Part shown: positions 18,237 through 27,150 of the stretch, in pieces | Numbering within the stretch: the stretch's first letter is position 1 | Layout of the letters: the number at the start of each line of letters is the position of its first letter | Assembly: GCF_026339995.1 (NCBI RefSeq) | Contig: NZ_JAPEPT010000002.1 | Span: 1,059,501 to 1,123,500 of the forward strand | Reading direction: 5' to 3' | Length of the DNA stretch: 64,000 nucleotides | Source: Streptomyces sp. NBC_01481 | Lineage (GTDB): Bacteria > Actinomycetota > Actinomycetes > Streptomycetales > Streptomycetaceae | Translations under genes and position numbers: made by a program | The notes under the pieces: generated by a model | What the model was told of the DNA's origin: nothing | The model's database searches: none | What the model saw: the letters and a program-made list of their open reading frames with translations, nothing else

Positions 18237-19523
18237 ATGGACGTGAACGCGGCGGTCGCCGCAGCGGCAGCGATCGCCGGGTTGTGCACCGGTGTCATCG
18301 CCATGCTGGCGTTCCGCTGGAGCGAACGCGACCAGGCGCGACCCACCCGCACCTCCCTGCACACCGACGCCGTGCTGCCGCCCGGCGTCGACACAGTCCT
18401 GTCCGTACTCCGCTCCTCCGCGGTCGTCCTCGACGAGAGCGACTCCGTCGTCAAGGCCAGCTCCGCGGCGTACGCCCTCGGTCTGGTGCGCGGCGGGAAA
18501 CTCGCCGTCGAGCCGATGCTGCACATGGCCCGCGACACCCGCCGAGACGGCGAGATACGGCAGGTCGAACTGGATCTGCCCCGGCGCGGCACAGGCCGGG
18601 GCGAGGCCCTCGCCGTCTCCGCCCGGGTGGCCCCCCTCGGCTCCCGGCTCGTCCTGCTGCTCGTCGAGGACCTCACCGAGGCCCGCCGGATAGAAGCGGT
18701 ACGGCGCGACTTCGTCGCCAACGTCAGCCATGAGCTCAAGACCCCGGTCGGCGCGCTCTCCCTGCTCTCCGAGGCGGTCATGGGCGCCTCGGACGACCCC
18801 GAAGCGGTGGAACGCTTCGCCGGCCGTATGCAGATAGAGGCGACCCGGCTCACCAATCTCGTACAGGAGCTCATCGACCTCTCCCGGGTGCAGAACGACG
18901 ACCCGCTGGAGGACGCCGAACCTGTACGCGTGGACGAACTGATCGCCGAAGCCATCGACCGCTCCCGGCATCCCGCGTCCACCAAACAGATCACCATGGC
19001 CGTCGGGGGTACCTCCCAGGCCGAAGGCTCTGCGGGAGGTACCGCCGCCCTGCACATCTGGGGCAATCGCGGCCAGCTCGCCGCGGCACTCGGCAACCTC
19101 GTCGAGAACGCCGTCAACTACTCCCCGGCCCGCACCCGGGTCGGGATTTCCGCACGTCGCGTGTCCGCGCCCGGCGGCGATCTCATCGAGATCGCCGTCA
19201 CCGACCAGGGCATCGGCATCTCCGAGAAGGACCGTGAGCGGGTCTTCGAGCGGTTCTACCGCGTCGACCCCGCCCGGTCCCGGGCCACCGGGGGCACCGG
19301 CCTGGGACTGGCTATCGTCAAACACGTGGCCGCCTCGCACGGCGGGGAGGTCACGGTGTGGAGCTCCGAGGGACAGGGCTCCACTTTCACCTTGCGGCTT
19401 CCCGAAGCGGGGGCCGTGCGGGACCGTTCATCCACCGGACCGGATCGCGTCGACGAGGACGACGACCGGCCTTACGACACCGATCCGAACAGCGAAATTC
19501 CTGCCCCGGAGGTCCTTCCGTGA
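18237..19523 (+). CDS. phoR: Phosphate-sensing histidine kinase PhoR (SenX3 type)
   Basis: A 428-residue sensor kinase. One N-terminal membrane helix (about 5-25) has a short periplasmic part. A PAS-like segment (about 50-150) follows, then the HisKA domain with phospho-His in RRDFVANVSHELKTPVGALS. The HATPase domain has N-box LVENAVNYSP, GIGISEKDRERVFERFYRVD, and GGTGLGLAIVKHVA. An unusual Gly/Ser loop at about residues 257-270 (GGTSQAEGSAGGTA) is encoded by a palindromic repeat. The ATG is close to a TAACCT -10 element, so the mRNA may be leaderless. Its stop overlaps the phoP start (GTGA). Confidence 0.94.
   Translation: MDVNAAVAAAAAIAGLCTGVIAMLAFRWSERDQARPTRTSLHTDAVLPPGVDTVLSVLRSSAVVLDESDSVVKASSAAYALGLVRGGKLAVEPMLHMARDTRRDGEIRQVELDLPRRGTGRGEALAVSARVAPLGSRLVLLLVEDLTEARRIEAVRRDFVANVSHELKTPVGALSLLSEAVMGASDDPEAVERFAGRMQIEATRLTNLVQELIDLSRVQNDDPLEDAEPVRVDELIAEAIDRSRHPASTKQITMAVGGTSQAEGSAGGTAALHIWGNRGQLAAALGNLVENAVNYSPARTRVGISARRVSAPGGDLIEIAVTDQGIGISEKDRERVFERFYRVDPARSRATGGTGLGLAIVKHVAASHGGEVTVWSSEGQGSTFTLRLPEAGAVRDRSSTGPDRVDEDDDRPYDTDPNSEIPAPEVLP
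19008..19043. repeat. Palindromic repeat inserted in frame within phoR
   Basis: GGTACCTCCC and GGGAGGTACC form a perfect 10-bp inverted repeat around a loop containing CCGAAGGC. The core resembles intergenic copies at 27002-27030 and 27070-27109, which share GGGGG..CCTCCC..CCGAAGG..GGGGAG. Confidence 0.65.
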
Positions 19524-20200
19524 CCCGAGTGCTCGTCGTCGAGGATGAGGAATCATTCAGCGACGCCCTGTCCTACATGCTCCGCAAGGAGGGCTTCGAG
19601 GTCGCCATCGCGACCACGGGGCCCGAGGGTCTCGACGAGTTCGAGCGCAATGGCGCCGACCTCGTCCTCCTCGACCTGATGCTGCCCGGGCTGCCGGGCA
19701 CCGAGGTGTGCCGCCAGCTGCGCGGCCGCTCGAATGTCCCGGTGATCATGGTGACCGCCAAGGACAGTGAGATCGACAAGGTCGTCGGGCTGGAAATAGG
19801 AGCCGACGACTACGTCACCAAGCCCTTCTCCTCGCGGGAGCTGGTCGCCCGCATCCGCGCGGTCCTGCGCCGCCGCGGCGAGCCGGAGGAGGTCACCCCG
19901 GCCGCCCTGGAGGCGGGCCCGGTCCGGATGGACGTGGACCGTCACGTCGTCACGGTCTCGGGCGGAAAGGTCGACCTCCCGCTGAAGGAGTTCGACCTGC
20001 TGGAGATGCTGCTGCGCAACGCGGGCCGGGTGCTGACCCGTATGCAGCTGATCGACCGGGTCTGGGGCGCGGACTACGTGGGCGACACGAAGACGCTGGA
20101 CGTCCACGTGAAGCGTCTGCGCGCCAAGATCGAGCCTGACCCGGGCGCGCCGCGGTACCTGGTGACGGTGCGGGGCCTCGGCTACAAGTTCGAGCCGTAA
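19520..20200 (+). CDS. phoP: Phosphate response regulator PhoP
   Basis: A 226-residue OmpR-family regulator. Its receiver domain (1-115) has VVEDEES, phospho-acceptor in LVLLDLMLPGLPG, and conserved Lys in DDYVTKPFSSREL. The C-terminal winged helix (130-226) contains LKEFDLLEMLLRNAGRVLTR and TLDVHVKRLRAKIEPD. PhoP binds PHO boxes to control phosphate uptake and links phosphate limitation to secondary metabolism. GTG 19520 overlaps the phoR stop by 4 bases, with GGAGG upstream. A strong terminator follows at 20276-20320. Confidence 0.96.
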   Translation: MTRVLVVEDEESFSDALSYMLRKEGFEVAIATTGPEGLDEFERNGADLVLLDLMLPGLPGTEVCRQLRGRSNVPVIMVTAKDSEIDKVVGLEIGADDYVTKPFSSRELVARIRAVLRRRGEPEEVTPAALEAGPVRMDVDRHVVTVSGGKVDLPLKEFDLLEMLLRNAGRVLTRMQLIDRVWGADYVGDTKTLDVHVKRLRAKIEPDPGAPRYLVTVRGLGYKFEP

Positions 20201-20275
20201 ACCGGCCCGCGGCCAGAAGGCCGGACGGAGTCGGGCGCATGGCTTGAGCTGTGGACCGGCGACTTCCGGTGACAA

Positions 20276-20320
20276 CACGAGGGCGCCCCGCCAGAGAAGT
20301 TCTGGCGGGGCGCCCTCGTG
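20276..20320. terminator. Bidirectional 20-bp hairpin between phoP and the DUF461 gene
   Basis: CACGAGGGCGCCCCGCCAGA and its perfect complement form a 20-bp stem with a 5-base loop. It lies between the convergent phoP and lipoprotein genes. Confidence 0.92.
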
Positions 20321-20324
20321 TGTG

Positions 20325-21017
20325 TCAGTGGCCGGCGTTCTGGGACGCCGAGGCGGAGTCCGACGCGGTGTCCGGCTCACCGGACTCGCCGTTGCCCGGT
20401 TCGCCCGCCTGGCCCGTGGCCGAACCCGAAGGGCTGCCGGACGGCGTGCCCGAGGGTGTGCCGGTGGGCTCCGTCGACGGCTTCCCCGACGGCTTCGGCA
20501 GCGAGCTCGGCCCGTACGCCTCGAAGTAGCTCTTCGCCGGAAGGACCATCGCCTGCACCTTGACGTCGCCGGTCTCGCTGAAGCGGAAGACGACGTTCTG
20601 CACGCCTCCTGCGTTCTTCGACGCCTCCTCGCCCTTCTCGATCACCGCGGCCGCGTTCCCCGCGCCGCCGACGATGATCGAGCCCTGCGCCGGAATCGTG
20701 ATCGATCCCGAGCCCTTCGCGGCGGACAGCTTCACCGGGGCGCTCAGCCCCGGCAGCGTGATCGCTTCGAGCGTCTGCGGCTGGGAGCCGGTGTTGAAGA
20801 GCGTCGCTGAGACGACCGCCGGACCTTGCGCCTCCGCCTGCGGCTGAATGAGCACCGTCGCGTTCTGGATCTTGATGGTGTCGACCGTCGTCGCGGCGTT
20901 GTCCGGCCGGACTTCAAGGGTCTGCGCGTCCATGCCCGCCCCGCAGGCGGAGAGCGCGGCGATCGAGAACACGATGGCGGTAGCGGCGAGGGCGCCGCGT
21001 CGAAGGCTGCGGCTCAC
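20325..21017 (-). CDS. DUF461-type lipoprotein, PCuAC-like
   Basis: A 230-residue exported lipoprotein with signal peptide and lipobox LSAC (Cys about residue 25). An immunoglobulin-like DUF461 domain follows (about 35-170; AVVSATLFNTGSQPQTLEAI and IPAQGSIIVGG). A disordered Pro/Ser/Gly tail rich in PSG repeats ends the protein. DUF461 is related to periplasmic copper chaperone PCuAC, but the canonical Met/His metal ligands are not evident, so copper binding is uncertain. It stands between the phoP terminator and the carD leader. Confidence 0.82.
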   Translation of the reverse strand: MSRSLRRGALAATAIVFSIAALSACGAGMDAQTLEVRPDNAATTVDTIKIQNATVLIQPQAEAQGPAVVSATLFNTGSQPQTLEAITLPGLSAPVKLSAAKGSGSITIPAQGSIIVGGAGNAAAVIEKGEEASKNAGGVQNVVFRFSETGDVKVQAMVLPAKSYFEAYGPSSLPKPSGKPSTEPTGTPSGTPSGSPSGSATGQAGEPGNGESGEPDTASDSASASQNAGH

Positions 21018-21630
21018 GGCGGCGGCATCTCCTTGGACGTACGGACTGGCTACGGACAGGCTGTTGAACTGGCGTGGAAACCGGCATGCAGATCGCTAAG
21101 CCCGTGTCAGTTCGCGCTTAGGTTACCGAGCGCCCGCGCCCGCCCCGCACCCGACCCGCCCCTTCGCCGGCCGCCTCCTCCCGCCGCTCCGGACTCGCCG
21201 AGCACCGCAGTGCGATCCTGCCGATTCGTACGCCGCCCTTCGTGCGCCGTTCACATAACCATGTTGATCAATTTCACGGCAGCCTCGCATTCCTTACCGA
21301 ATACGTTCCGGTGATCAATTCCGGATTCGGCGGCGGATCCGTCCGTACGGGTGACCGACCGCCGAACGGAGTACGGGAAGTTCACCGCTTGGAATCCGGC
21401 AAATCGGGACGTTCGGCCCCCTTGGAGGGGCTTGCGCCGGGTGTAACGTGCGCGTTTCTGTCCGCCCGCGCAGCCGCTCCGACCTGCGAATACCCCCTTC
21501 CGGAAGCCGCCCGCAGCACGTTCGTGTTGCTGTTGTCAAGCCCCGAGATATGCCCTGACCTGCGAAAACGCCATTCAGAAGAAGCCGTTTCCGTGTTACC
21601 CTGGATAGCCACGGAAGGGGTACCTGTCAC
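21018..21630. other. 613-base divergent leader between the DUF461 gene and carD
   Basis: No convincing coding sequence is present. The GC content drops toward carD, and several AT-richer tracts around 21270-21310 and 21520-21610 are promoter candidates. A long leader before carD is consistent with complex stress control, but I could not assign a sigma-factor motif. Confidence 0.55.
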
Positions 21631-22113
21631 ATGACGTTCAAGGTTGGCGACACCGTGGTCTATCCCCATCACGGGGCCGCGCTGATCGAGGCCATCGAAA
21701 CTCGCCAGATCAAAGGCGTGGACAAGACCTACTTGGTGCTGAAGGTCGCTCAGGGCGACCTGACGGTTCGCGTGCCGGCGGACAATGCGGAGTTCGTGGG
21801 CGTTCGCGATGTAGTCGGTCAGGACGGGCTCGACCGGGTCTTCGAGGTGCTGCGCGCACCGTATGCAGAAGAGCCGACGAACTGGTCCCGCCGCTACAAG
21901 GCAAATCTCGAGAAGCTCGCCTCCGGCGATGTCATCAAGGTCGCCGAAGTAGTGCGTGACCTGTGGCGTCGCGAGCGGGAGCGTGGGCTTTCCGCTGGTG
22001 AGAAGCGCATGCTCGCCAAGGCGCGCCAGATCCTGGTGAGCGAGCTCGCCCTCGCGGAGAACACCAACGAAGACAAGGCCGAGGCTCTGCTCGACGAGGT
22101 CCTCGCGTCCTGA
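21631..22113 (+). CDS. carD: CarD-family RNA polymerase-binding regulator
   Basis: A 160-residue essential-type transcription factor. The N-terminal Tudor-like RNAP-interaction domain (1-60) reads [20 protein letters not shown] and binds the RNAP beta subunit. The C-terminal helical DNA-binding domain (70-160) contains the minor-groove Trp in [17 protein letters not shown]. CarD stabilises open complexes, notably at rRNA and housekeeping promoters. A GGAAGGGG ribosome site precedes the ATG. Confidence 0.95.
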   Translation: MTFKVGDTVVYPHHGAALIEAIETRQIKGVDKTYLVLKVAQGDLTVRVPADNAEFVGVRDVVGQDGLDRVFEVLRAPYAEEPTNWSRRYKANLEKLASGDVIKVAEVVRDLWRRERERGLSAGEKRMLAKARQILVSELALAENTNEDKAEALLDEVLAS

Positions 22114-22431
22114 CGCACCGGCGTTGGAATCAATAAAGTGCCGCGGTGCCCGCTGACATGCTGTGATGACAGTCCTGTCGCCGGGCGCTGCGGCATGTTC
22201 GTCTGCGCCGGTGAATCGCCGCTCGTGAATCGCTCGTGTTGGGTATCGCTTCGTGTATCGCTCGTGAATCCCCACTTGCCGCACGCGCGGCACCCTGCCC
22301 CACTTGGTGTGCCGGGCCCGGGCGGCTGGCGCAGACCAGTTGTCACGGAAGGGTCCGGTCAAGCGTCGCGCCCGGCACGCTGTGGCCATACCCATGTCGG
22401 CCAAGGAAACAAACCTGCCGGAGTGCAACCG
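22114..22431. other. Gap between carD and ispD with short reiterated sequence
   Basis: No gene is seen in 318 bases. At 22211-22270 an ATCGCTCGTG-like decamer is reiterated three to four times with small variations. An ispD promoter must lie here or further upstream. Confidence 0.55.
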
Positions 22432-23169
22432 ATGTCTGACCAATCGCCCCCGTTCCGCACCGCAGCGGTGATCCCGGCGGCCGGCCGGGGCGTACGGCTC
22501 GGCCCGGGCGCCCCCAAAGCGCTCCGTACGCTGAACGGCACGCCCATGCTCGTCCACGCCGTACGAGCCATGGCCGCATCCCGCGCCGTCTCGCTCGTCA
22601 TCGTGGTGGCCCCGCCCGACGGTGCCGCGGAAGTGAAGTCCCTCCTCGCCGACCATGCACTTCCGGACAGGACCGACTTCCTGGTCGTCCCCGGCGGTGA
22701 CACCCGCCAGGAGTCCGTGAAGCTCGGCCTGGACGCCCTGCCGCCCGGCATCGACGCCGTGCTGGTCCACGACGCGGCCCGGCCGCTGGTGCCCGTCGAC
22801 ACGGTCGACGCGGTGATCGAGGCCGTACGCGACGGAGCGGTGGCCGTCGTGCCCGCGCTGCCCCTCGCCGACACCGTCAAGGAGGTCGAGCCGCGCACGG
22901 ACGGCTCGCCCGAGCCGGTCCTCGCCACGCCCGAGCGAGCCAGGCTGCGCGCCGTACAGACCCCGCAGGGCTTCGACCGGGAAACCCTCGTGCGCGCCCA
23001 CGAGACCGTGACCGACAACGTCACCGACGACGCGAGCATGGTCGAGCAGCTCGGCGAGCCCGTCGTGGTCGTACCCGGCCACGAGGAGGCGTTCAAGGTG
23101 ACCCGTCCCCTCGATCTCGTACTCGCCGAGGCGGTTCTCGCCCGCAGGAGGGCCAACGATGGCTTCTAG
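22432..23169 (+). CDS. ispD: 2-C-methyl-D-erythritol 4-phosphate cytidylyltransferase
   Basis: A 245-residue MEP-pathway enzyme that converts MEP and CTP to CDP-ME for isoprenoid synthesis. The nucleotide-binding loop is [19 protein letters not shown] (about residues 12-30). The substrate loop is [18 protein letters not shown], and [14 protein letters not shown] and [11 protein letters not shown] mark the C-terminal half. The ATG at 22432 follows GGAG. Its last 11 bases overlap ispF. Confidence 0.95.
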   Translation: MSDQSPPFRTAAVIPAAGRGVRLGPGAPKALRTLNGTPMLVHAVRAMAASRAVSLVIVVAPPDGAAEVKSLLADHALPDRTDFLVVPGGDTRQESVKLGLDALPPGIDAVLVHDAARPLVPVDTVDAVIEAVRDGAVAVVPALPLADTVKEVEPRTDGSPEPVLATPERARLRAVQTPQGFDRETLVRAHETVTDNVTDDASMVEQLGEPVVVVPGHEEAFKVTRPLDLVLAEAVLARRRANDGF

Positions 23170-23647
23170 TCATGTCCCCCGGATCGGCGTCGGCACGGAC
23201 GTGCACGCCTTCGAGGCGGGCCGTGAGCTGTGGTGCGCCGGACTGCTGTGGGAGGGCGAGGACGGCCTCGCCGGGCACTCCGACGGCGACGTCGCCGCCC
23301 ATGCCGCCTGCGACGCGCTCTTCTCGGCGGCCGGCGTCGGCGACCTCGGCGCCCACTTCGGCACCTCCCGGCCCGAGTGGTCCGGCGCCTCCGGCGTCAT
23401 GCTGCTCACCGAGGCGGCCCGGATCGTACGGGCCGAAGGCTTCGAGATCGGCAATGTCGCCATCCAGGTCATCGGCGTACGCCCGAAGATCGGCAAGCGG
23501 CGCGACGAAGCGCAGAAGACGCTCGGTGCGGCGGTCGGTGCGCCCGTTTCGGTATCGGGAACCACGACGGACGGGCTCGGTCTGACGGGACGGGCAGAAG
23601 GTCTTGCCGCTATCGCCACGGCGCTGGTGTTCCGCGCGGACGGGTGA
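23159..23647 (+). CDS. ispF: 2-C-methyl-D-erythritol 2,4-cyclodiphosphate synthase
   Basis: A 162-residue trimeric MEP-pathway enzyme that cyclises CDP-ME 2-phosphate. It has the zinc-binding Asp-x-His in [12 protein letters not shown] (residues 10-21) and the third ligand His in [19 protein letters not shown]. The C-terminal [20 protein letters not shown] is the nucleotide-site motif. The start overlaps ispD by 11 bases, indicating translational coupling within the ispD-ispF operon. Confidence 0.96.
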   Translation: MASSHVPRIGVGTDVHAFEAGRELWCAGLLWEGEDGLAGHSDGDVAAHAACDALFSAAGVGDLGAHFGTSRPEWSGASGVMLLTEAARIVRAEGFEIGNVAIQVIGVRPKIGKRRDEAQKTLGAAVGAPVSVSGTTTDGLGLTGRAEGLAAIATALVFRADG

Positions 23648-23795
23648 AATACCCAGCACGGACGGCGAGTTGTCGCCAGGAATCCCCGCCTCCGGCCCGT
23701 GTCCGACTCGTATCGGGCTCGGACAAAGTCACAAACCTGTTCCCGCGTCCCACAAGGGGCGCGGGGCACTGGTACGGGGCCACTACCCTTGATAC

Positions 23796-25196
23796 GTGAC
23801 TATTCGCCTGCACGACACCAGCGCCCGGCAGATCCGTGACTTCATCCCGCTCACGCCGGGCTGCGTCTCGATCTACCTGTGTGGCGCGACCGTGCAGGCC
23901 GCCCCGCACATCGGGCACGTCCGGTCGTATCTCAACTTCGACATCATGCGCCGCTGGTTCGTGTACCGCGGCTACGAGGTCACCTTCGTGCGCAACGTGA
24001 CCGACATCGACGACAAGATCATCTGGAAGTCGGCGGAACAGAACCGCCCCTGGTGGTCGATCGGATACGAGAACGAGCGCGCCTTCAACGACGGCTACGA
24101 CGCCCTCGGCTGCCTGCCGCCCACCTACGAACCGCGCGCCACCGGCCACATCACCGAGATGGTCGAGATGATGCGCGGCCTCATCGAGCGCGGACACGCC
24201 TACGAGGCCGACGGCAACGTCTACTTCGACGTGCGCTCCTTCCTCGGCTACCTGGAGCTGTCGAACCAGAACCTCGACGAGCTGCGCCAGCCGTCCGGCG
24301 AGGGCGAGACCGGCAAGCGCGACCAGCGCGACTTCGCCATGTGGAAGGCGGCCAAGCCCGGCGAGCCGAGCTGGGAGACCCCCTGGGGCCGCGGCCGGCC
24401 CGGCTGGCACCTGGAGTGCTCGGCGATGGCCCACAAGTACCTCGGCGAGGCCTTCGACATCCACGGCGGCGGGATCGACCTGATCTTCCCGCACCACGAG
24501 AACGAGATCGCCCAGGCCAAGGGCTTCGGCGACGAATTCGCCAGGTACTGGGTGCACAACGCCTGGGTCACCCTGAGCGGCGAGAAGATGTCCAAGTCGC
24601 TCGGCAACTCGGTGCTCGTCTCCGAGATGGTCAAGCAGTGGCGTCCCATCGTGCTGCGCTACTACCTCGGTACGCCGCACTACCGCTCGATGATCGAGTA
24701 CAGCGAGGAAGCCCTGCGCGAGGCCGAGTCCGCCTTCGCGCGTATCGAGGGCTTCATCCAGCGCGTGGTCGAGAAGGCGGGGGGAGTCGTCGAGCCCGCG
24801 CCCGAGGTGCCGCTCGCCTTCGCCGAGGCGATGGACGACGACCTGGGCGTCCCGCAGGCGCTCGCCATCGTCCACACCACGGTCCGCCAGGGCAACTCCG
24901 CACTGGCCGCCGACGACAAGGAAGCCGCGGTCGCCCGCCTCGCCGAGCTGCGGGCCATGCTCGGCGTCCTCGGCCTGGACCCGCTCGACCCGCACTGGGC
25001 GGGCGAGGCCGACCGCGGCGAAGACCTCCACGGCGTCGTCGACACCCTCGTCAGGCTGGTGCTCCAGCAGCGCGAGGCGGCCCGGGGCCGCAAGGACTGG
25101 GCGACAGCCGACGCGATCCGCGACCAGCTGCAGCAGTCCGGGCTTGTTGTCGAGGACGGTCCGGACGGGCCGCGCTGGACGCTCGGACCGCGCTGA
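23796..25196 (+). CDS. cysS: Cysteinyl-tRNA synthetase
   Basis: A 466-residue class I aminoacyl-tRNA synthetase. It has the HIGH motif in [15 protein letters not shown] (about 29-43), zinc ligand Cys in SIYLCGATV and in [15 protein letters not shown], and the KMSKS loop in [15 protein letters not shown]-terminal helical tRNA-recognition domain covers about 340-466. The GTG start at 23796 follows TACCCT by only a few bases, so the message is probably leaderless. The sequence matches the tRNA ligase rather than the mycothiol ligase MshC. Confidence 0.96.
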   Translation: MTIRLHDTSARQIRDFIPLTPGCVSIYLCGATVQAAPHIGHVRSYLNFDIMRRWFVYRGYEVTFVRNVTDIDDKIIWKSAEQNRPWWSIGYENERAFNDGYDALGCLPPTYEPRATGHITEMVEMMRGLIERGHAYEADGNVYFDVRSFLGYLELSNQNLDELRQPSGEGETGKRDQRDFAMWKAAKPGEPSWETPWGRGRPGWHLECSAMAHKYLGEAFDIHGGGIDLIFPHHENEIAQAKGFGDEFARYWVHNAWVTLSGEKMSKSLGNSVLVSEMVKQWRPIVLRYYLGTPHYRSMIEYSEEALREAESAFARIEGFIQRVVEKAGGVVEPAPEVPLAFAEAMDDDLGVPQALAIVHTTVRQGNSALAADDKEAAVARLAELRAMLGVLGLDPLDPHWAGEADRGEDLHGVVDTLVRLVLQQREAARGRKDWATADAIRDQLQQSGLVVEDGPDGPRWTLGPR

Positions 25197-25206
25197 CCGG
25201 CCACAA

Positions 25207-25234
25207 TGTGCCGCCCGGGCTCCCGGGCGGCACA
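25207..25234 (+). terminator. Terminator after cysS
   Basis: TGTGCCGCCCGGG pairs perfectly with its complement around a 2-base centre, then CTTTCTT follows. This is a classical hairpin with a short T tract. Confidence 0.88.
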
Positions 25235-25281
25235 CTTTCTTACGTACGTACGCATTCGAAAGCTTCAGGAAACAGGTAGTC

Positions 25282-26235
25282 ATGGCCGGGAACAGCCAGC
25301 GCAGGAACCGCCGCACGTCCAACAAGAAGGGCGCGCAGGTCGGCAGCGGTGGCCAGCGACGCCGCGGACTCGAGGGCAAGGGCCCGACGCCGCCCGCGGC
25401 CGCCCGCAAGGGCCACAAGAAGAACCGCGTCGCCAACGCCCAGGCCAAGAAGACCGCCGCCCGCCGCCCCGTCGCCCGCCGCGGCGGCAAGGGCACCTCC
25501 GAGATGGTCGTCGGCCGTAACCCGGTCTTCGAGGCGCTGCGCGACGGCGTGCCCGCGACGACGCTGTACGTCCAGCAGTTCATCGACAACGACGAGCGGG
25601 TGCGCGAGGCGCTCCAGCTCGCCGGGCAGCGCGGCAACATTCACCTGATGGAGGCGCCGCGCCCGGAGCTCGACCGGATGACCAACGGCCTCAACCACCA
25701 GGGCCTCGTCCTCCAGGTCCCGCCGTACGAGTACGCGCACCCCGAGGACCTCGCGGCAGCCGCCTTCGACGAGGGCGAGGACCCGCTGATCGTCGCGCTC
25801 GACGGCGTGACCGACCCGCGCAACCTGGGTGCCGTCGTCCGCTCCGTCTCCGCGTTCGGCGGCCACGGCGTGGTCGTGCCCGAGCGCCGGGCCGCGGGCA
25901 TGACGGCCGGCGCCTGGAAGACCTCCGCGGGCACGGCGGCCCGCACCCCGGTCGCGCGTGCGACCAACCTGACCCGCGCCCTGGAGTCGTACCAGAAGGC
26001 GGGCCTCACCGTCGTCGGCCTGGCCGCGGACGGCGACCACGAGGTCGGCGACCTCGAAGCGCTCGGCGGCCCGCTCGTCATCGTCGTCGGCAGCGAGGGC
26101 AAGGGCCTGTCCCGCCTGGTCGGCGAGACCTGCGACTACCTGGTCCGCATCCCGATGCCGGGCGGCGCGGAGTCGCTGAACGCGGGTGTCGCGGCGGGTG
26201 TGGTGCTGTACGAGGCGTCCAAGCGCCGCGTCTGA
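25282..26235 (+). CDS. rlmB: 23S rRNA (guanosine-2'-O)-methyltransferase RlmB, SpoU family
   Basis: A 317-residue rRNA methyltransferase. A basic low-complexity N-terminal extension (1-72) precedes the substrate-binding domain (about 75-145; [15 protein letters not shown]). The SPOUT catalytic domain (about 160-317) has motif 1 [20 protein letters not shown], motif 2 [14 protein letters not shown], and motif 3 [20 protein letters not shown]. It probably 2'-O-methylates G2251-equivalent in 23S rRNA. The long Lys/Arg-rich N-terminus is usual for actinobacterial members. Confidence 0.94.
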   Translation: MAGNSQRRNRRTSNKKGAQVGSGGQRRRGLEGKGPTPPAAARKGHKKNRVANAQAKKTAARRPVARRGGKGTSEMVVGRNPVFEALRDGVPATTLYVQQFIDNDERVREALQLAGQRGNIHLMEAPRPELDRMTNGLNHQGLVLQVPPYEYAHPEDLAAAAFDEGEDPLIVALDGVTDPRNLGAVVRSVSAFGGHGVVVPERRAAGMTAGAWKTSAGTAARTPVARATNLTRALESYQKAGLTVVGLAADGDHEVGDLEALGGPLVIVVGSEGKGLSRLVGETCDYLVRIPMPGGAESLNAGVAAGVVLYEASKRRV

Positions 26236-26245
26236 TCCGGACGGA

Positions 26246-26270
26246 CCCGGGGGCCCGGCAGGCCCCCGGG
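26246..26270. terminator. Bidirectional terminator between rlmB and the Nudix gene
   Basis: CCCGGGGGCC and GGCCCCCGGG form a perfect 10-bp stem with a 5-base loop between convergent genes. Confidence 0.82.
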
Positions 26271-26278
26271 CGGAGCCT

Positions 26279-26896
26279 TCAGCCCGCCACGCCCGCGAGC
26301 CTCGCGCGGCTGAGGGCCACGATGGTGAACGCATCCGTGATCCGGCCGTCGCCCACCATCTCCTCCGCCTGAGCGAAGGACACAGTGAGCGTCCGCCGTA
26401 TGCCCTCACCCAGGGCAAGCGCGCCGATCGCGTCGATCCGGGCCGCGTAGAGCAGGACACGGTCGCCCACTGCCCCCGAGTCCGGGTGGACCGCACCCAG
26501 CGGGATCAGCTCACGGACATCCGCGCCGATCTCCTCCCGCAGCTCCTTCGCGGCGTTCTGCTCACCGGCCAGCCCCGGCGTCCCGAAACCGCGCGGCACC
26601 TCCCACAGCCACGAGCGTGTTGCGTGCCGGAAGTGCTCGACCAGCACCACCTCGCCGTCGAGCAGCGGGAGCACCACACAGCCCGGCTCCGCGGTGGTGC
26701 CGATCGAGCGGATGTATGTACCGGTCCTGCCGTCCGGGAACCTGACCGGATCGCGGAGGACCATCACGTACGGGTCCTCGTACACCACCCCTCCCGCCGC
26801 CGCGACCGACTCCGGATCGCTCAGGATCTCGATGCCGCCGGGCGGATTGACGAAGAGCTCGGGGCGCTCGGTGCGCAGCCGGTCGTACGTGTTCAT
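26279..26896 (-). CDS. Nudix hydrolase with an atypical Nudix box
   Basis: A 205-residue protein with an N-terminal beta domain and a Nudix fold like ADP-ribose pyrophosphatases. The box region reads FGTPGLAGEQNAAKELREEI. Relative to the usual G-x5-E-x7-R-E-U-x-E-E-x-G-U, it has Lys in place of Arg and is about two residues shorter before the AAxxEL helix. The catalytic REEIG helix is retained, so activity is likely but specificity unclear. The ATG at 26896 follows AGAAGGACCAGC. Confidence 0.83.
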   Translation of the reverse strand: MNTYDRLRTERPELFVNPPGGIEILSDPESVAAAGGVVYEDPYVMVLRDPVRFPDGRTGTYIRSIGTTAEPGCVVLPLLDGEVVLVEHFRHATRSWLWEVPRGFGTPGLAGEQNAAKELREEIGADVRELIPLGAVHPDSGAVGDRVLLYAARIDAIGALALGEGIRRTLTVSFAQAEEMVGDGRITDAFTIVALSRARLAGVAG

Positions 26897-27001
26897 GCTG
26901 GTCCTTCTTGGTTCTGTCCGGTCGATCAGGCCGGATCAGTGAGCGGCCCGCCGCGGAGCGGCTGATGTCACTGTGGTGCGTGCGATCGCAGGCCGGAGGA
27001 T

Positions 27002-27150
27002 GGGGGTCCCCCCGCCGAAGGCAGGGGGAGAGCCGACGCGGAGCGTCGGCGACTGACGCAACGCGGCATGGGGGCACCTCCCGTGCCCGAAGGGCTACGG
27101 GGGAGTGCGTGCCAGGGCACGCGAGCCCGGCAAGATCGGCCGGACAGAAC
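27002..27150. repeat. Cluster of dispersed palindromic repeats
   Basis: The space between the Nudix gene and the 500-residue gene holds two copies of a GGGGG-CCGAAGG-GGGGAG palindrome (27002-27030 and 27070-27109). A GCCGACGC/GCGTCGGC hairpin lies between them (27032-27050). At 27123-27147, 25 bases are identical (inverted) to one arm of the palindromic element at 63781-63833. Confidence 0.7.

Noticed and set aside
21376..21415. SigR-type promoter (GGAAT with downstream GTT) before carD
   Set aside because: A GGAAT occurs, but the spacing to the next GTT is about 15 bases rather than the expected 18-19.
23610..25640. Minus-strand open frame of 676 codons antisense to cysS
   Set aside because: cysS on the plus strand has all catalytic motifs. 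The antisense frame has no motif and typical third-position shadow composition.
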